DNA of 64,000 nt from Aulostomus chinensis (taxonomy: Eukaryota > Chordata > Actinopteri > Syngnathiformes > Aulostomidae): contig JBBMOA010000012.1 in NCBI GenBank assembly GCA_037954235.1, forward strand, positions 1,750,001-1,814,000, in the 5' to 3' direction. The translations under genes were made by a program, and so were the position numbers. The notes under the pieces are model-generated. The model worked only from the letters and a program-made list of their open reading frames with translations, did no database searches and was not told the origin of the DNA. Shown one piece after another: positions 1 through 13,909 of this stretch; the stretch's first letter is position 1; each line of letters opens with the position of its first letter.

Positions 1-138
1 CTGGACGTAGCTACTCCTCCCAAGCAGTAGGTGGCGATGTTTCCCCTGATAGGCCATAAACAGGTTAAGCAGCGGCGCTGTTGTCAACGAAGACTATTAG
101 TTAGCTTGAATAATGTGGATCAAGTGTATTTAACACTC

Positions 139-321
139 GCTGCATCCTAATTGCCAAGCAGGTCTCAGAGGAGGTCGTCGGCTGTCCGAAACCACAACTG
201 GCGTGAGAAGCGACCTCCTTCGCAACCTGAATTCCAGCCTAAACACAGGTTGCAGGAGTAGGCTGTAGCGGTAGGTCGTAGCAGGAGGACGTAGGTTGGT
301 ACTTGGCAGTTCGGACGCAGC
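139..321 (-). mobile_element. short terminal-inverted-repeat element, internally deleted copy
   Basis: Bounded by GCTGCATCC at the left and GGACGCAGC at the right. Both ends match, in inverted orientation, the two ends of the 558-bp element at 63112-63669, including TTGGTACTTGGCAGTTCGGA and AAACCACAACTGGCGTGAG-like stretches. About 370 bp of interior is missing. Superfamily not assigned. Confidence 0.65.
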
Positions 322-481
322 CCTGTAATGTCATCCACACTTACCCAGCTAGGTCAAGTAGTCATGTGACCTCTACCCTCATAAACAGATGTAGAGTAAC
401 ATCTGAAGATCTGAGGCTGAGCATATTCGTCTGAGAAAATGAAATGAGCATTGTGTCATTTGCTGTAGAAATATGTGATAT

Positions 482-484
<3 letters not shown>

Positions 485-519
<35 letters not shown>
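485..519 (+). repeat. (CA)n microsatellite
   Basis: About 17 uninterrupted CA units. Confidence 0.95.
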
Positions 520-521
<2 letters not shown>

Positions 522-1859
522 CTCAGGGCAGGAAGCATCTCCACTGATGCGGCTACTGACCTGCTGTTCTGCTCTCCGACCTCCAAGCCGATGGTCATTC
601 TGTGGTTCTAATGTTTGAGTTTCAGCTGAGATGGAGATTTTGCCGAGTCACGTGTTTGTGCTCAGATTTGTCTGTTGTTCCCAGAGGAAGTAAAGTTCTT
701 GACCTTGAGGATCCACTGAGGTCTGAGAAACTACTTCCTGTCGTGATTCGTTAATAGGAGAGGAAATCGCCAAATGAATTGAAAGCAGAAATTAATGAAT
801 GCAATGATGAACGCCAGAATAACGAGCCAGCGGATGTCAGATGTGAGCAGGTGAGTCCTTCAAGGACGTGAATGTTGTTCACACCTTCTGTCGACGATCC
901 TTGATGGCCGACGGGCTGGTCTGGTTGTTCACCTGCCTGGAGTCCACTGGTACGTGTTTTGTACTCTGAGCCGTCGCTGGTGGTGATCGAGGTTGGAGTT
1001 GGTAGCACAAAGCCTCGCTAGCTTAGCTTAGTTTAGTTAGCAGACTGAACTTAGACCAGCCAGCCAGATCGCCAAGCCCAGACGTGCACATGACATAACC
1101 CTCACCTGGCCGAACAATCAACACTAGTTACTGAAATGAGGAGGAGATAGCTAGTTAATGATAACGACCCAGCTAGCAACTTGGCAACACCTCTACCTGT
1201 CACTCAAATTGGCCCCCCCTGCTTTAAACAGGTGACTTTTATAGAAGCAGGGTTGTCAAGCTGGAGGTTGTTGTTTTGTACCAGGCTGTAAACTTGGTCG
1301 TCCTGGCTGATGAACTGTAGGAGTTCATGTATATTTACTCCTCATCGAAGTACTAATATACTGCTACATGACCTCATGCAGTGCCCGATATCTTAATTCC
1401 AATAATTCCCATTTTAAAAAAGATTCACTACGTGACACTAGGAAGTTGTTACAAATACCGAAAATATTTGTTGATGAAAATAAGTGTGTACTATAACACA
1501 TTCATTTGAAAACCTAACATATTAATAAGTGTGTTTTCATGTATTGTGGTGAAAGTGAGTGTGTGTCTGTTCCCATCATGTCGTGCTTGAAGCTGCTGAA
1601 GTGTAGATTTTGCGTTTCTTTGCTGCGTCTGGTTCAGGGACCGTTAAGACGAGGGTGGTTCAGGGTTGTGGTTCACGTGCGCTGGATGCTGCTCTGCTGA
1701 AGCGTTGGCCGAGCCGTGACAGAAGGTTCCTCCTGCTGCTCCTGTGTTTGTGTTTAGGGTCCTGGTGCTGACTGACATGGAGGAAATACATGAGTGCAGT
1801 GGAGGGAGGGATCAGAGTGACGGTGCCCAGAGGAAGGAAATGCTTACACACTCACGCTG

Positions 1860-1860
<1 letters not shown>

Positions 1861-1926
<66 letters not shown>
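1861..1926 (+). repeat. (CA)33 microsatellite
   Basis: Uninterrupted CA run about 340 bp before the first visible lrrfip1 exon. Confidence 0.95.
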
Positions 1927-1928
<2 letters not shown>

Positions 1929-2266
1929 CTCCTGGCTCTGACCGATCCTTTTAAGGGAAAGACCCTGCCACCGCCGCTGCTGCAGGGCTGAGTGCAGCAA
2001 AGTCACACTGGCCTCTAACACACAAACACACGTTTACACTCTGTTGTGGCTGCCTGTTCTCACATGATTGAGTTCATAACTACACTCAGCCATTTCTGTT
2101 CAGATACTCAGAGTTGGTGATGGTGGCCATGCACAAGCAAAACTGACACAAGGGTCTTTGGAGGACCTGCACCTCCGCTCACTTGTAGACATGTGAACAT
2201 GGGACACCTGCTGGGGCCTCGCTCCTCTTTTCTAAATCTTCTCCATGTCTCTCTTCTCTATCTCAG

Positions 2267-2689
2267 GCTGAGGCCCGGCTGGCAGCCAAGAGGGCCGCCA
2301 GGGCGGAGGCCCGAGAGATCCGCATGAAGGAGCTGGAGCGACAGCAGAAGGAGGTACACAAGTCAACGCGCACCCTCACACGTACGCCACCGTAGTCACC
2401 CACAGTTACCGATGAGTCACTGAGGCTGAAGTAACACTTCCTCAAAAAAACAGTACCTCACCTCTCCGGTCCTCACTAACAGGAGGACTCAGCTCACTAA
2501 GACGTGTTTCCCTCCTCCATCGCTTCTTAGTGACTCCAGACTGCAGGAAGAACCAGCCACGTATGTTTAGCTTGAAGCTAACAGAGACTGATGCTAACAG
2601 CAGCTAAACTGACCAGAAACGTCTGGTCACCAACTCTCCAGGGGGTCTGGTAGAGTCCTGGTCTCCTTGATCCAGCAGGAGGATCAGGG

Positions 2690-2742
<53 letters not shown>

Positions 2743-5700
2743 TGTGTGTGATATTTAAGTTGTTACTAGATTAGAGTGAGAGAGGAGATGTGGCAATGCT
2801 AAGAGGCCTGAATTGCAGCACTTTGTAGAAGAAGAACACAAAGAGTGAATTGGGATCCGCTGACATGCATCATGGGAAACAAAGTTCAAGTGTGGACCCA
2901 GAGGAGCTCCACCATGGAGGCATTTTATGGTGAAGAGTTTTACAGAAGTTTTGCACGACAAACCTTCCCTCTGTTGCACTTCAAACCTACAGCTGAACGT
3001 TAGCTTAGCATTAGTACATTCAGCTTTGTCACTCTAGCTGCCAGGTTTTGCCATCTTGGTCTTGTAGGGATTCCAGCAGTCTGATTGGCCGTTCAGTCTG
3101 AGGGTATCTCCTGTCAATGTCGTTGGGGCTCCTTTATGCTGGAGGTCAAAGGTCACAGATGGAACCAGAGTGCAGTAGCTGCAGCAGGTCAGTTGTTCTC
3201 ATGTTGCTAGACATGAAGACAGTAAATAAAATTATACTTTATTTCCTCTTGCTCTTCTGTCTGGATCTGTTCTCTAAATTATTTAGTCAAAATATACAAA
3301 CAAAAGTGTCTGATATTAAATATTAATAGTCTTCATTGTCACAAGGATTATTTTGTTTCATTTTTACACGAGGGTTCGTTGTTTCTAGGCTGTCCTGTTT
3401 GTCAGCCTGATCTGGAGTCCAGGAAGCCAGTGTCACAGTTTGAAGTCTCCTATAGTCCAGCACTTATGGTTATCAGAGAAGGAGCCACTTTGACATTAGC
3501 AGTTGCAAAAGGATAAAAATGTTTACAGACAAGATTTTAATATTTGCGGAAAAAGGGTTTTTGGAAAAGTTAAATGTTTGTCCAAAAAATAAATACCAAA
3601 TATCAACAACTGACAGACAAGACTCACAGCTTGAAATCAAGATGAAAAAACACATCGATTGATTTTATTTTACCGTCAGCAAATATTTGTTCTTGACGCA
3701 TGTCACTTAAAGTACTGCACCAAACCAACCTGACCGGTTCCAGAGGAGCCGTGATGTCACAAATCCTGCTGCCGGCGGGTGTGAAGGTCGGACGTGTCAG
3801 TATTGCAGCAGCATCACAATCATCACACTGAGGCAAGAAACGCTGAATGCACTCAAGTGGAAGTGAGTCAAGTTGTCTTATTTATTAAATACAGGATTTT
3901 GTTGGCACGTAAGAGGATGGGGGGTTGGGGGGTGCTAATCTGCTGCCTGGCGCTGAGATGAAAGTCCAGCAACGACTCCGTCAGGAGGTTGGAAGCTTTC
4001 CCTCTTAATCTCAGGGCCAAAGTAAAAGGAAGCTTCCAGCAGTTTCATGGAAACTTGTGACAATGAAAGACATCAGCACATGTTGAACCAGTTGTTGTTT
4101 AACCCTTTGACCACTTCAGACGACTGCCAGGCGGCCTTCAGACGACTGCCAGGCGGCCTTCAGACGACTGCCAGGCGGCCTTCAGACGACTGCCAGGCGG
4201 CGTTCAGACGACTGTCAGGCGGCGTTCCGACGACTGCCAGGCGGCGTTCAGACGGCGGTCAGCGATCCTGAGGAGGGTCATGAGGCCACTCGCTTGTTTT
4301 AGTGCAGATAAGAGGAACATTTCTTCTCCCTGGTGGAGGTATGTGGGACTCCTGCTCAGTGAGAAGTGGCAGCTGGAATGCGCTGTTGTCAGAACGCATC
4401 GACAGAACATTGAATCTGAGTTGCATGAATGTAACTTGGCAGGTAAATGAAAGCCACCCTGTAGTTGGGTGTTGAACCAGGTGCTGGTGGGTTATTTTCT
4501 GGCGGGTTTACGTCTGATCCGCAGTGTGAGGATTGTGTTTTCCAACCTATTCTTATCTTGCGGTAATCCCAGACACACAAACAGGCTTCTGCCTCTCACC
4601 TCTGACCCCAGACGAGGCTGAACCGGCGTCCAGGTGGGCTTCCTCCACCAGCCCGCTGGTTTTAGCTGTGAGACATCTTTGCCTTCACAGATTTACTGAC
4701 AACGGGCTGCATTATTTTTTCAGATTGTGTTTGAATGTGCGATCAGCTGGTTATAAAACTGCAACAACCAGTCAGTCAGTCTTTTTCTTTTAAGCAAAAA
4801 AAAATTCTGATTCCACACTAAATATCAGGGTTAGTGTTGAGTTTTTCTTATTTATGAAAGAAATGGTGGAATCTTCCTCTTTCATTCATACCAAAAGACA
4901 CAATTTGAAGGCCGAGCATTGGGCTCTTGTTGTACTTGTACTGCAAAACATCCTAAATTTGCATAAGTACTTTCACTTCTGTTATGCAAATAAATTAAAA
5001 AATGTTACAATGTTGTGTTTTAACTTTTAGACCATCGGGACCAGTAAAGGTTGGGATATAATAAACACAAATTGCACACTGGACATTACCAGGGGGTTGA
5101 AGGCATGGCAGTACGAGGAAGGACTAGTGGTGAAATGTCTACATTTATTCTGATTGCAGGCTATAATACACGACTAGAGACCATTACAGATTATGAGAGA
5201 CTAGTACAGACTACTAGAGACCATTGCCGACTATGTGAGACTAGTACAGACCACCAGAGACCATTGCCGATTGAGAGACTAGTACAGACCACCAGGGACC
5301 ATTGCCGACTATTAGAGACTAGTACAGACTACTAGAGAACCTTACCGACTATGAGAGACTAGTACAGACCACTAGGGACCATTGCCGACTATTAGAGACT
5401 AGTACAGACTACTAGAGACCATTGCCGACTATGAGAGACTAGTACAGACCTCTAGAGACCATTAGGGACTAGTACAAGTTATAACAGACTAGTACAGACT
5501 ACTAGAGACCATTACCGACTATGAGAGACTAGTACAGACTACTAGAGACCATTAGGGACTAGTACAGGTTATAACAGACTAGTACAGACTACTAGAGACC
5601 ATTACCGACTATGAGAGACTAGTACAGACCACTAGAGACCATTAGGGACTAGTACAGGTTATAACAGACTAGTACAGACTACTAGAGACCATTACCGACT

Positions 5701-7487
5701 ATGAGAGACTAGTACAGACTACTAGAGACCATTACCGACTATGAGAGACTAGTACAGACCACCAGAGACCATTGCCGACTAGGAGAGACTAGTACAGACT
5801 ACTAGAGACCATTACCGACTATGAGAGACTAGTACAGACCACCAGAGACCATTGCCAACTAGGAGAGACTAGTACAGACTACTAGAGACATTACCGACTG
5901 AGAGACTAGTACAGACTACTAAAGACCATTGCCGACTATGAGAGACTAGTACAGACTACTAGAGACCATTGCAGACTATGAGAGACTAGTACAGACCACT
6001 AGAGACCATTGCCGACTATGTGAGACTAGTACAGACCACTAGGGACCATTGCCGACTGAGAGACTAGTACAGACCACTAGAGACCATTAGGGAATAGTAC
6101 AGGTTATAACAGACTAGTACAGACTACTAGAGACCATTACTGACTATGAGAGACTAGTACAGACCACTAGAGACCATTAGGGACTAGTACAGGTTATAAC
6201 AGACTAGTACAGACCACTAGAGACCATTACCGACTATGAGAGACTAGTACAGACCACTAGAGACCATTACCGACTATGAGAGACTAGTACAGACCACCAG
6301 AGACCATTGCCGACTAGGAGAGACTAGTACAGACTACTAGAGACATTACCGACTGAGAGACTAGTACAGACTACTAGAGACCATTGCCGACTATGAGAGA
6401 CTAGTACAGACCACTCGAGACTATTGCCGAATATGTGAGACTAGTACAGACCACTAGAGACTATTGCCGACTATGAGAGACTAGTACAGACCACTAGAGA
6501 CTATTGCCGACTATGAGAGACTAGTACAGACTACTAGAGACCATTACTGACTATAAGAGACTAGTACAGACTACTAGAGACCATTGCCGACTATGAGAGA
6601 CTAGTACAGACTACTAGAGACCATTGCCGACTATGAGAGACTAGTACAGACTACTAGAGACCATTGCCGACTATGAGAGACTAGTACAGACTACTAGAGA
6701 CCATTGCCGACTATGAGAGACTAGTACAGACCACTAGAGACCATTGCCGACTATGTGAGACTAGTACAGACCACTAGGGACCATTACCGACTATGAGAGA
6801 CTAGTACAGACCACCAGAGACCATTGCCGACTGAGAGACTAGTACAGACCACTAGAGACCATTAGGGACTAGTACAGGTTATAACAGACTAGTACAGACT
6901 ACTAGAGACCATTACCGACTATGAGAGACTAGTACAGACTACCAGAGACCATTAGGGACTAGTACAGGTTATAACAGACTAGTACAGACTACTAGAGACC
7001 ATTACCGACTATGAGAGACTAGTACAGACTACTAGAGACCATCAGTGACTAGTACAGGGTATAAGAGACGAGTACAGACTACTAGAGACCATTAGTGACT
7101 CGTACAGGGTATAAGAGACTAGTAGAGACCATTAGAGATTATTAAAGATTAGTACATTGTATTAGAGACCGTTAGAAACTAGGATAGACTCGACTTATAC
7201 AGACTATAAGAGAGTAAAAGGGACCGTTAGAGACAGTTACAGACTATTAGAGTCCATTAGAGACTGTTCTGGACCAAACGTTACCCCACAACTGAGCCTT
7301 TGATTTGTGGAGTCCCCTGAGAACCAATAACAAGGCCCGGGTCAGTTTACAGAACTGACAGTTTTTTTTACTTATTACAGAAAAAAAATCAATCAAATAT
7401 CAATATTGAGATTTATATCTGCACCAGAGGTCTCCGGAAGCTTTTTCAGTCACAACACAGGCACTGAGCCCAAACAACAACAATCCA

Positions 7488-7544
<57 letters not shown>

Positions 7545-10500
7545 CATATGCAGCAGATTAACACTCATTGTTAAGCAGAGTCTGGTGTGTGTGTGTGCGT
7601 GTGTGCGCGCACGTCCATTTAATCCTTTAACTGAGTTCTAAAGTAGCTTAGCAGCAGGTCATCGCTGCAGGGCAGCAGCAGTTGTTTTGACGTGAGTGAT
7701 GGGCCGCCTCCTCCTCACACACCGCCTGCTTCTCCACGTTTTGACTTTGTCCTCCACGGTGGCGGCTGGATGTGAGAGTGAATTGTGGGGTTTGCAGCCT
7801 TGATGGTCGCGTGGTGGTCTCTGTGGCGCTCGGACCTTAGCGTTCCTTTGTGTTGTGATCTGTCTGAGTAGCCATGATCTCACCCACGGACCCTGGAATG
7901 ATGCGGTCTTTCCTGGTGCGCTGAGGGCAGCACGACGGCCGGACGTCGGCTGGCGGCGAGGGGGCAGAGGGCCACCGCCATCGGGCGCCCAGGAACCCCC
8001 CCTTTTAAAAGGGGAAGCGCGGTGAGTTGTCGAGTACAAACATTTAAGCTGATTGTGCAACTCGTTGGCTGAATGGGCTTATGGCGGGCCGGGCTCACTG
8101 CTAATTGACTGTCCAGACGCACAACGGGAGATAAGTGACACGGTTTTTTCTCTGGTCCTGGACAGCCTGAGTGGGGGTCATGTGATCATGGGGTCTGGGG
8201 ATCTGTGGGTATGAATGAAATTTATTTAAATATTCTCTCTAAATACATTTAAAGACAAAATAATGTTGGCAACAGCAAACCTGTCTTTCCCTCTCTGTCA
8301 GTCTGTCTCTCTTGATTCTTGACAGACCTTGGAGATCAAATAAGTGAATAATCGATAGAATAATCGTTAGAATAATTGTTAGAATAAGCAATAGAATAAT
8401 CATTAGAATAATTGATAGAATAATTGATAGAATAATCAATAGAATAATTGATACCCAACAACTTAATTTCTTTGCAGTTTGGGTCCAGATGTTCTGACCA
8501 AACTAAGAATTGTTAATGTGGTGGCTCAAGGCCACGTTTTCGGTCTTGTCACCACCAGGTTGTTGCTCTTTGCTCAGTTTTGTTTTTAATCGATGAAAGT
8601 GACGTCTTTGACTCCCAGCGCACAGATGCAGACGGATGGGTCACCTGACCAAAGTGTCACATCTTAGTGCTGCTAACGGGTAACGAGCTAGTGGTGCTGC
8701 TACTGCTGTAAATGACAGCGATTGACTTCTTCCGGCCCAGCTTCTCTACAGTGGAAGAGTTGCTGCTGGTCTTGTTATGAAGATGTTAAGGTGGCCAGGT
8801 GTTCTGGTCTGACTCGTGGTCTCCTGCTCTGAGGAGGCTGCAGCATCACCTTCAGGTGGACAAAACAGCCCGGTCCTGCTGCTGCAGTCGGAGGTCGTCC
8901 ATGCGAGGCCATGATATTTTCATTTCCACCAAGTCTTTCAATAAAGAACGCTGGTTATCCAGGAGAGCTGCTGATGCTGAGGCCATGAAGAGGTCAGCCA
9001 CAAACGGAAGCCAGAATGACAAAGAAGACGATCCTGTTATTGGGCAGCGCCCGAGGGAAACGGTGGCCCTAAATCTGGATTAAAGACTGAAGCAGCAGGA
9101 TTCCTGTTGATTGTTAGGACCAGAATCAAGGACACACACATCACATCCTCTACGACCAGCATTTAGTCTCCTACTGCGAAGGAAGGCGATACAAGGAGAG
9201 AGCAAAGAGCAGGTTTTGGTGTGAGATCATTGAATGATGTAGGAAAGATTTGGAACAAATGAAGGTTTGGTGAGAAAGCAGGTGCCAGACAGCAGTGCTG
9301 GTTTTAACATGCGTGTGTGCGTGCGTGTGCGTGTGCGTGTGCGTGCACTTGTGTGCGTGCATTTGTGTGAAGACTTGAAGAATATTGTTAGTCGGACTCG
9401 TGGGAACGAGGCGGAAAGGTAGGATGCAGGATGGATTCTAAACACTGCATGGAAGACCTGGAGAGTTTGTGCACTGACATTTAAGCTGTTGTTAGCCATC
9501 AGTCTCCGTTAGCTTCATGCTAAATATACGTTGCTGGCCCATTCTGCATTCTGGAGACTCAAAGAAGTAATACAGGACAGGGGAAAAAAACCTCTTAGTG
9601 AGCTCAACACACCTTTGCATGAGTACTTGAAATACAAAACGCTCCTTTAAGAGTGAAGTGCTACTTCAATGTGTGCAATGAAATGTAAAGGTTTCATTCA
9701 ATTTAGCTAAAAAAAAAAAAGAAAAAAGAAACAGTTGAAGTTACTCAGTAGAAGCTAGAATGGTGTCAGTGTCCAGATCCAGCCATATCAGATATTAGTA
9801 TCCCTGATGTTAGTAATACTTGATAGAGTCAGTACTTTCCACTGGCCCAGTGAACACGACTCATGACAAACCTGACATTCCTCCTTAAAAACCGTGATTC
9901 AAATATGTGTTTTTCTACACCTTAATGTCAGTCCAACCTGGTGTTCACCCTGGTGTTCACTCCTGTGTTCACTCCGGTGTTCAATCTGGTGTTCACTCCT
10001 GTGTTCACTCCGGTGTTCACTCCTGTGTTTACTCCTGTGTTCACCCTGGTGTTCACTCCTGTGTTCACCCTGGTGTTCACTCCTGTGTTCACCCCTGTGT
10101 TCACTCCAGTGTTCACCCCGGTGTTCACTCCAGTGTTCACCCTGGTGTTTACTCCTGTGTTCACCCTGGTGTTCACTCCAGTGTTCACCCTGGTGTTCAC
10201 TCCTGTGTTCACCCTGGTGTACACTCCTGTGTTCACCCCGGTGTTCAATCTGGTGTTCACTCCAGTGTTCACCCCGGTGTTCAATCTGGTGTTCACTCCA
10301 GTGTTCACCCCGGTGTTCACCCTGGTGTTCACTCCGGTGTTCACTCCTGTGTTCACTCCAGTGTTCACCCTGGTGTTCACTCTGGTGTTCACTCCAGTGT
10401 TCACTCCAGTGTTCACCCTGGTGTTCACTCTGGCGCTCACCCAGCTGGACTCTCAGCATGCCGTCTGTTTTCATCTGTCCCTGCTGAATCTGCCTGTGCT

Positions 10501-11435
10501 CCTTCATTTTTCTCTCTCTCCTGTTCTCTCCATCGATTCCTCCTCTCTGCTCTTCATCTGTGCTGCTGCCCAGATCTTTCAGGTGCAGAAGGTAGGCCTC
10601 CTCTTTCTCACCATCCTTCAGCCCAGGTCCTGTACACTTGTGGTGTCTCTCTCATGGTCTCCCGTCTTTCCCTAGAAATATTACGGCTTGAACACCAAAC
10701 TCGATGACAGACAGGACAGCAAATGGGGAGACATTGAGCAGTGGATGGTACCGTCACGCTAGAACATGCGAGAACACTAAACTCTAACCCTGCTTGTCGT
10801 TTGGCTTGGTGGAAGCTTTGCAGTCTGCTTTGAATTCCAGATAATTCCTGTTAAGCCTTTTTTACTAAATAACTGATTATAGTGAATCAAAGCTGGACCA
10901 TTAATGGTAATCCACTTACCCAGAGGAGCAGGTTTGACTCAGCACCAGCGTCAGAGCTCGAACAAACCACCGTGAGATTCTTCTGAACTCGTACCTACCT
11001 CAGAACACATCGTTGTGATGGATGTTCCTGTGCACCAGTGTGGCCCACGACTGCCAGCAAAGTCCCTGAAACACTGATTTGCCTGGGGACAAAGTCCCAC
11101 GAGCAGGGCTGTGGTGCTGGTCGCATCCAGACAGTTCATCCAAGTCAGTGACGGAGCCAGGCAGCGTGAGGAGGTGGGGGATGTAGGCGCACTGCAACCG
11201 ACCAGCAGGGGACGATCCAGATCATTAGGTGAGCCCTCACCTCAGCGGGCGAATCACCATGTCCTGGTGACACGAGGCTCCAAGTCCTCAAGTCAACTAG
11301 ACTTCAGGTTTGGAAGTCAGCAGACTTTTGTTCTGACGCGGTGTTGGGCGATGGACCTCGTGTGCTCCTCATCAGTGCCTGCTTCTGAGCTCCACCCACC
11401 AGAAGTGTGTCAACGTGTGGAATCAAAGAAGACAC

Positions 11436-11475
<40 letters not shown>

Positions 11476-13191
11476 CATTAACTTCATTATTAATCCATTT
11501 CTCTAACAGAACTTTGAGCAACAGCTTGAGGTGAGAGGCAGTTGTAGTGTGTGGCTGAATTGTGTCTCACTTGTTTACTGGCTGGTTTACTGGGTTTCAT
11601 GAGGACCCATCAGTCCTCAGTGAATTCGTCCCAGTTTGTCTGCTGGGCTCAGTGGTTGTGTAACGTATCTGGACCACAGCATGATTCCAGGATGTTGCTT
11701 TAACTGGAATGAAAACATTCTTCTTCTTCTACGGTTTCCTCCATCATCCATCCGTCTCCTCTGCCTCTGACTTGTCTCCTCCTTCACCCTTCATCTCCTC
11801 CCTCCCTCCCTCCCTCCCTCCAGGAGGACAGTGAGAGATACTCACGCCCTTCCCAGATGACCACGGTGTGTATCCCTCCTTCTGTTTCCACACACTCCTT
11901 CACTCTCTTCATCCTCTCTTTCACACGTCAGCCTCAGTTCATAAATAAAAAGAAACATTCCAGAGATTATTCAGTTGTGGCCGTTGTCTTCTTCTGCATG
12001 AGCCTGGTATGGAGGGTGTTGGACCACCGACTCCTCCAGGTTTACTGGTTCTGCTGATGTAATGTATGATGTAATGACTCTGAGGTCAAGCTGGTCCAAC
12101 CAAAAAGGAGGTAGGAGTCCAGGAGCAGAGACCTCACTAAGTGTTGGCACCAAAATAGTTCAGGAAAACAAAACCTTTGTGATTGCGTTGCGATAGAGAT
12201 CAAGATAACGCTCAAATACGCCGGCGGCTGGTTTGTTCATGTGTGTTTGCAAGACGACAAGCAAAACACTTGCACACACACATGAAAACGATGCGGTGCA
12301 TGGTACCCAAAACTTGAAGATCTTAAAGGAGGTTCCAGTGTCGTTCTCCCAAAAGTCTACTTGTGTTTAAATGGTGGCGTCTCGCTGGGGCATCAGCACT
12401 TCCACTTTGTAGGTGATGGTCATCTTCAGTTTGGTCTGACGTGAACCTGAGTTCCATTGAACTGCTGCTGAAAATGTTTAGAATTTACTATTTTATTGGA
12501 AAATAACTCTCAGTATCATGTCTTGTGTTCCGTTTCATCTGTGAGAGCCACGTAGGAAACGCCGCGCCACGAGCCTGAGGACAAATCTCCTCATGTTTGA
12601 GAGGATCAATAACAGCAGGATTACCAGAGATCTTCATCTGTCCCCACCACCCACTCTAACCTTCGTCTCGCCTTCTCGCCCTCTCACACAGTTCTCAGAC
12701 GACGATGAGCGGATGTCGGTGGGCAGCCGAGGCAGCGTCCGGGTCAGTATCAAACCGTCTCATCTCTTTGATTGACAGACAGGAAGCTGTGACCTTGTAG
12801 TTCAGAGGCTCTGAGTTGTGATGCTGTTTGTGTCTTTGGCTCAGTCGGACCTCGATGCGCGCTATGCTGGAGGGGTAAGACTCCTGGACCCCCGTGAGAG
12901 GGTCTGTTCTAGTCATTCCCAGCATGTGTTTGTATGTTGGAATATTTGTTCATCTTGAACCTCTTTACCCCCTCTAACGGGGGGGGTCTAATCTTCCACT
13001 CTCCACTTGGACTAACTCTTCAAAGCTGAATGAGCTGCGCTAGTTAGCATTAGCTCAGTAGGAGTAGTAGAGCGCCCTCTGCTGGATCATGATATCACAT
13101 CCCAGCTCAGACTTCATCAGAAGTACCAGTGTGTCATTGTTTTAGGACGTATGAGTGGTAGAGTGGAAGCAGATATCTGGTAACAAGTGGG

Positions 13192-13225
<34 letters not shown>

Positions 13226-13824
13226 TGTGTGCGGTTATTACGAGTACTTCCTTCTTCAGTTACACAGACATCCCCTTGTATCACAGTTAATCTGTAGTAC
13301 CACCATCATGGTCGAAGTATCGTGGTAGTATCACCATCTCTGTGACTCTGGACTGCTTTGCAACGTGAGACAGAACTGGAATGGTGACGGCTGAGCGCCC
13401 GAAGCTCAGCTGATCGGCGTGGACCTGAACACGCTCTCAAGGTTGTGGCGGTGCTGGTGAAGTCCACAAGTGCACCGACACGACTGCATCCTGAAAATCA
13501 GATACAGAGAAAACAATCACGTTTGAAAGGCCTGAAGAAGGAAGAATGTTTGGAGTCTGTCGGGTGTGATAAATACCCTGAGAACGCAGTACTCTAGGAG
13601 TGTCTCAGTCCAGTCCAAACCCCTCAGCATCGTTCAGGCTGCATGTAGTTGTGGAGTCACTCTGCATGGTGTCCACAGTGACTGTTGACTGGATGTCTGC
13701 CACCATCAGCCCGTTACTGACACATTAAACAGCGTCTGGACGGCTGTTGCTTCCTGGTTCAGTGACCATGGTAACGTGCTCTGGTGTTGCTGTGGTGATG
13801 ATGATGATGATGATGTGCCTGTCA

Positions 13825-13909
<85 letters not shown>

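Larger units (their letters stand above)
1..2266. other. left flank, lrrfip1 intron
   Basis: Apart from the inverted-repeat element at 139-321 and two CA repeats, nothing coding is supported. No exon encoding the conserved LRRFIP N-terminus was found here, so this is read as intron. Confidence 0.6.

Noticed and set aside
5160..7265. CRISPR-like array of regularly spaced repeats
   Set aside because: Units are head-to-tail with no unique spacers, and the surrounding genes are vertebrate with introns.
7659..8122. Two overlapping minus-strand frames of 133 and 80 residues
   Set aside because: Inside an lrrfip1 intron, no known domain or splice-linked partner, and a moderately GC-rich stretch explains their length.
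9894..10707. Long overlapping open frames on both strands (170-266 residues)
   Set aside because: They are translations of the 12-bp minisatellite; no domain, and all frames are open simply because the unit lacks stops.
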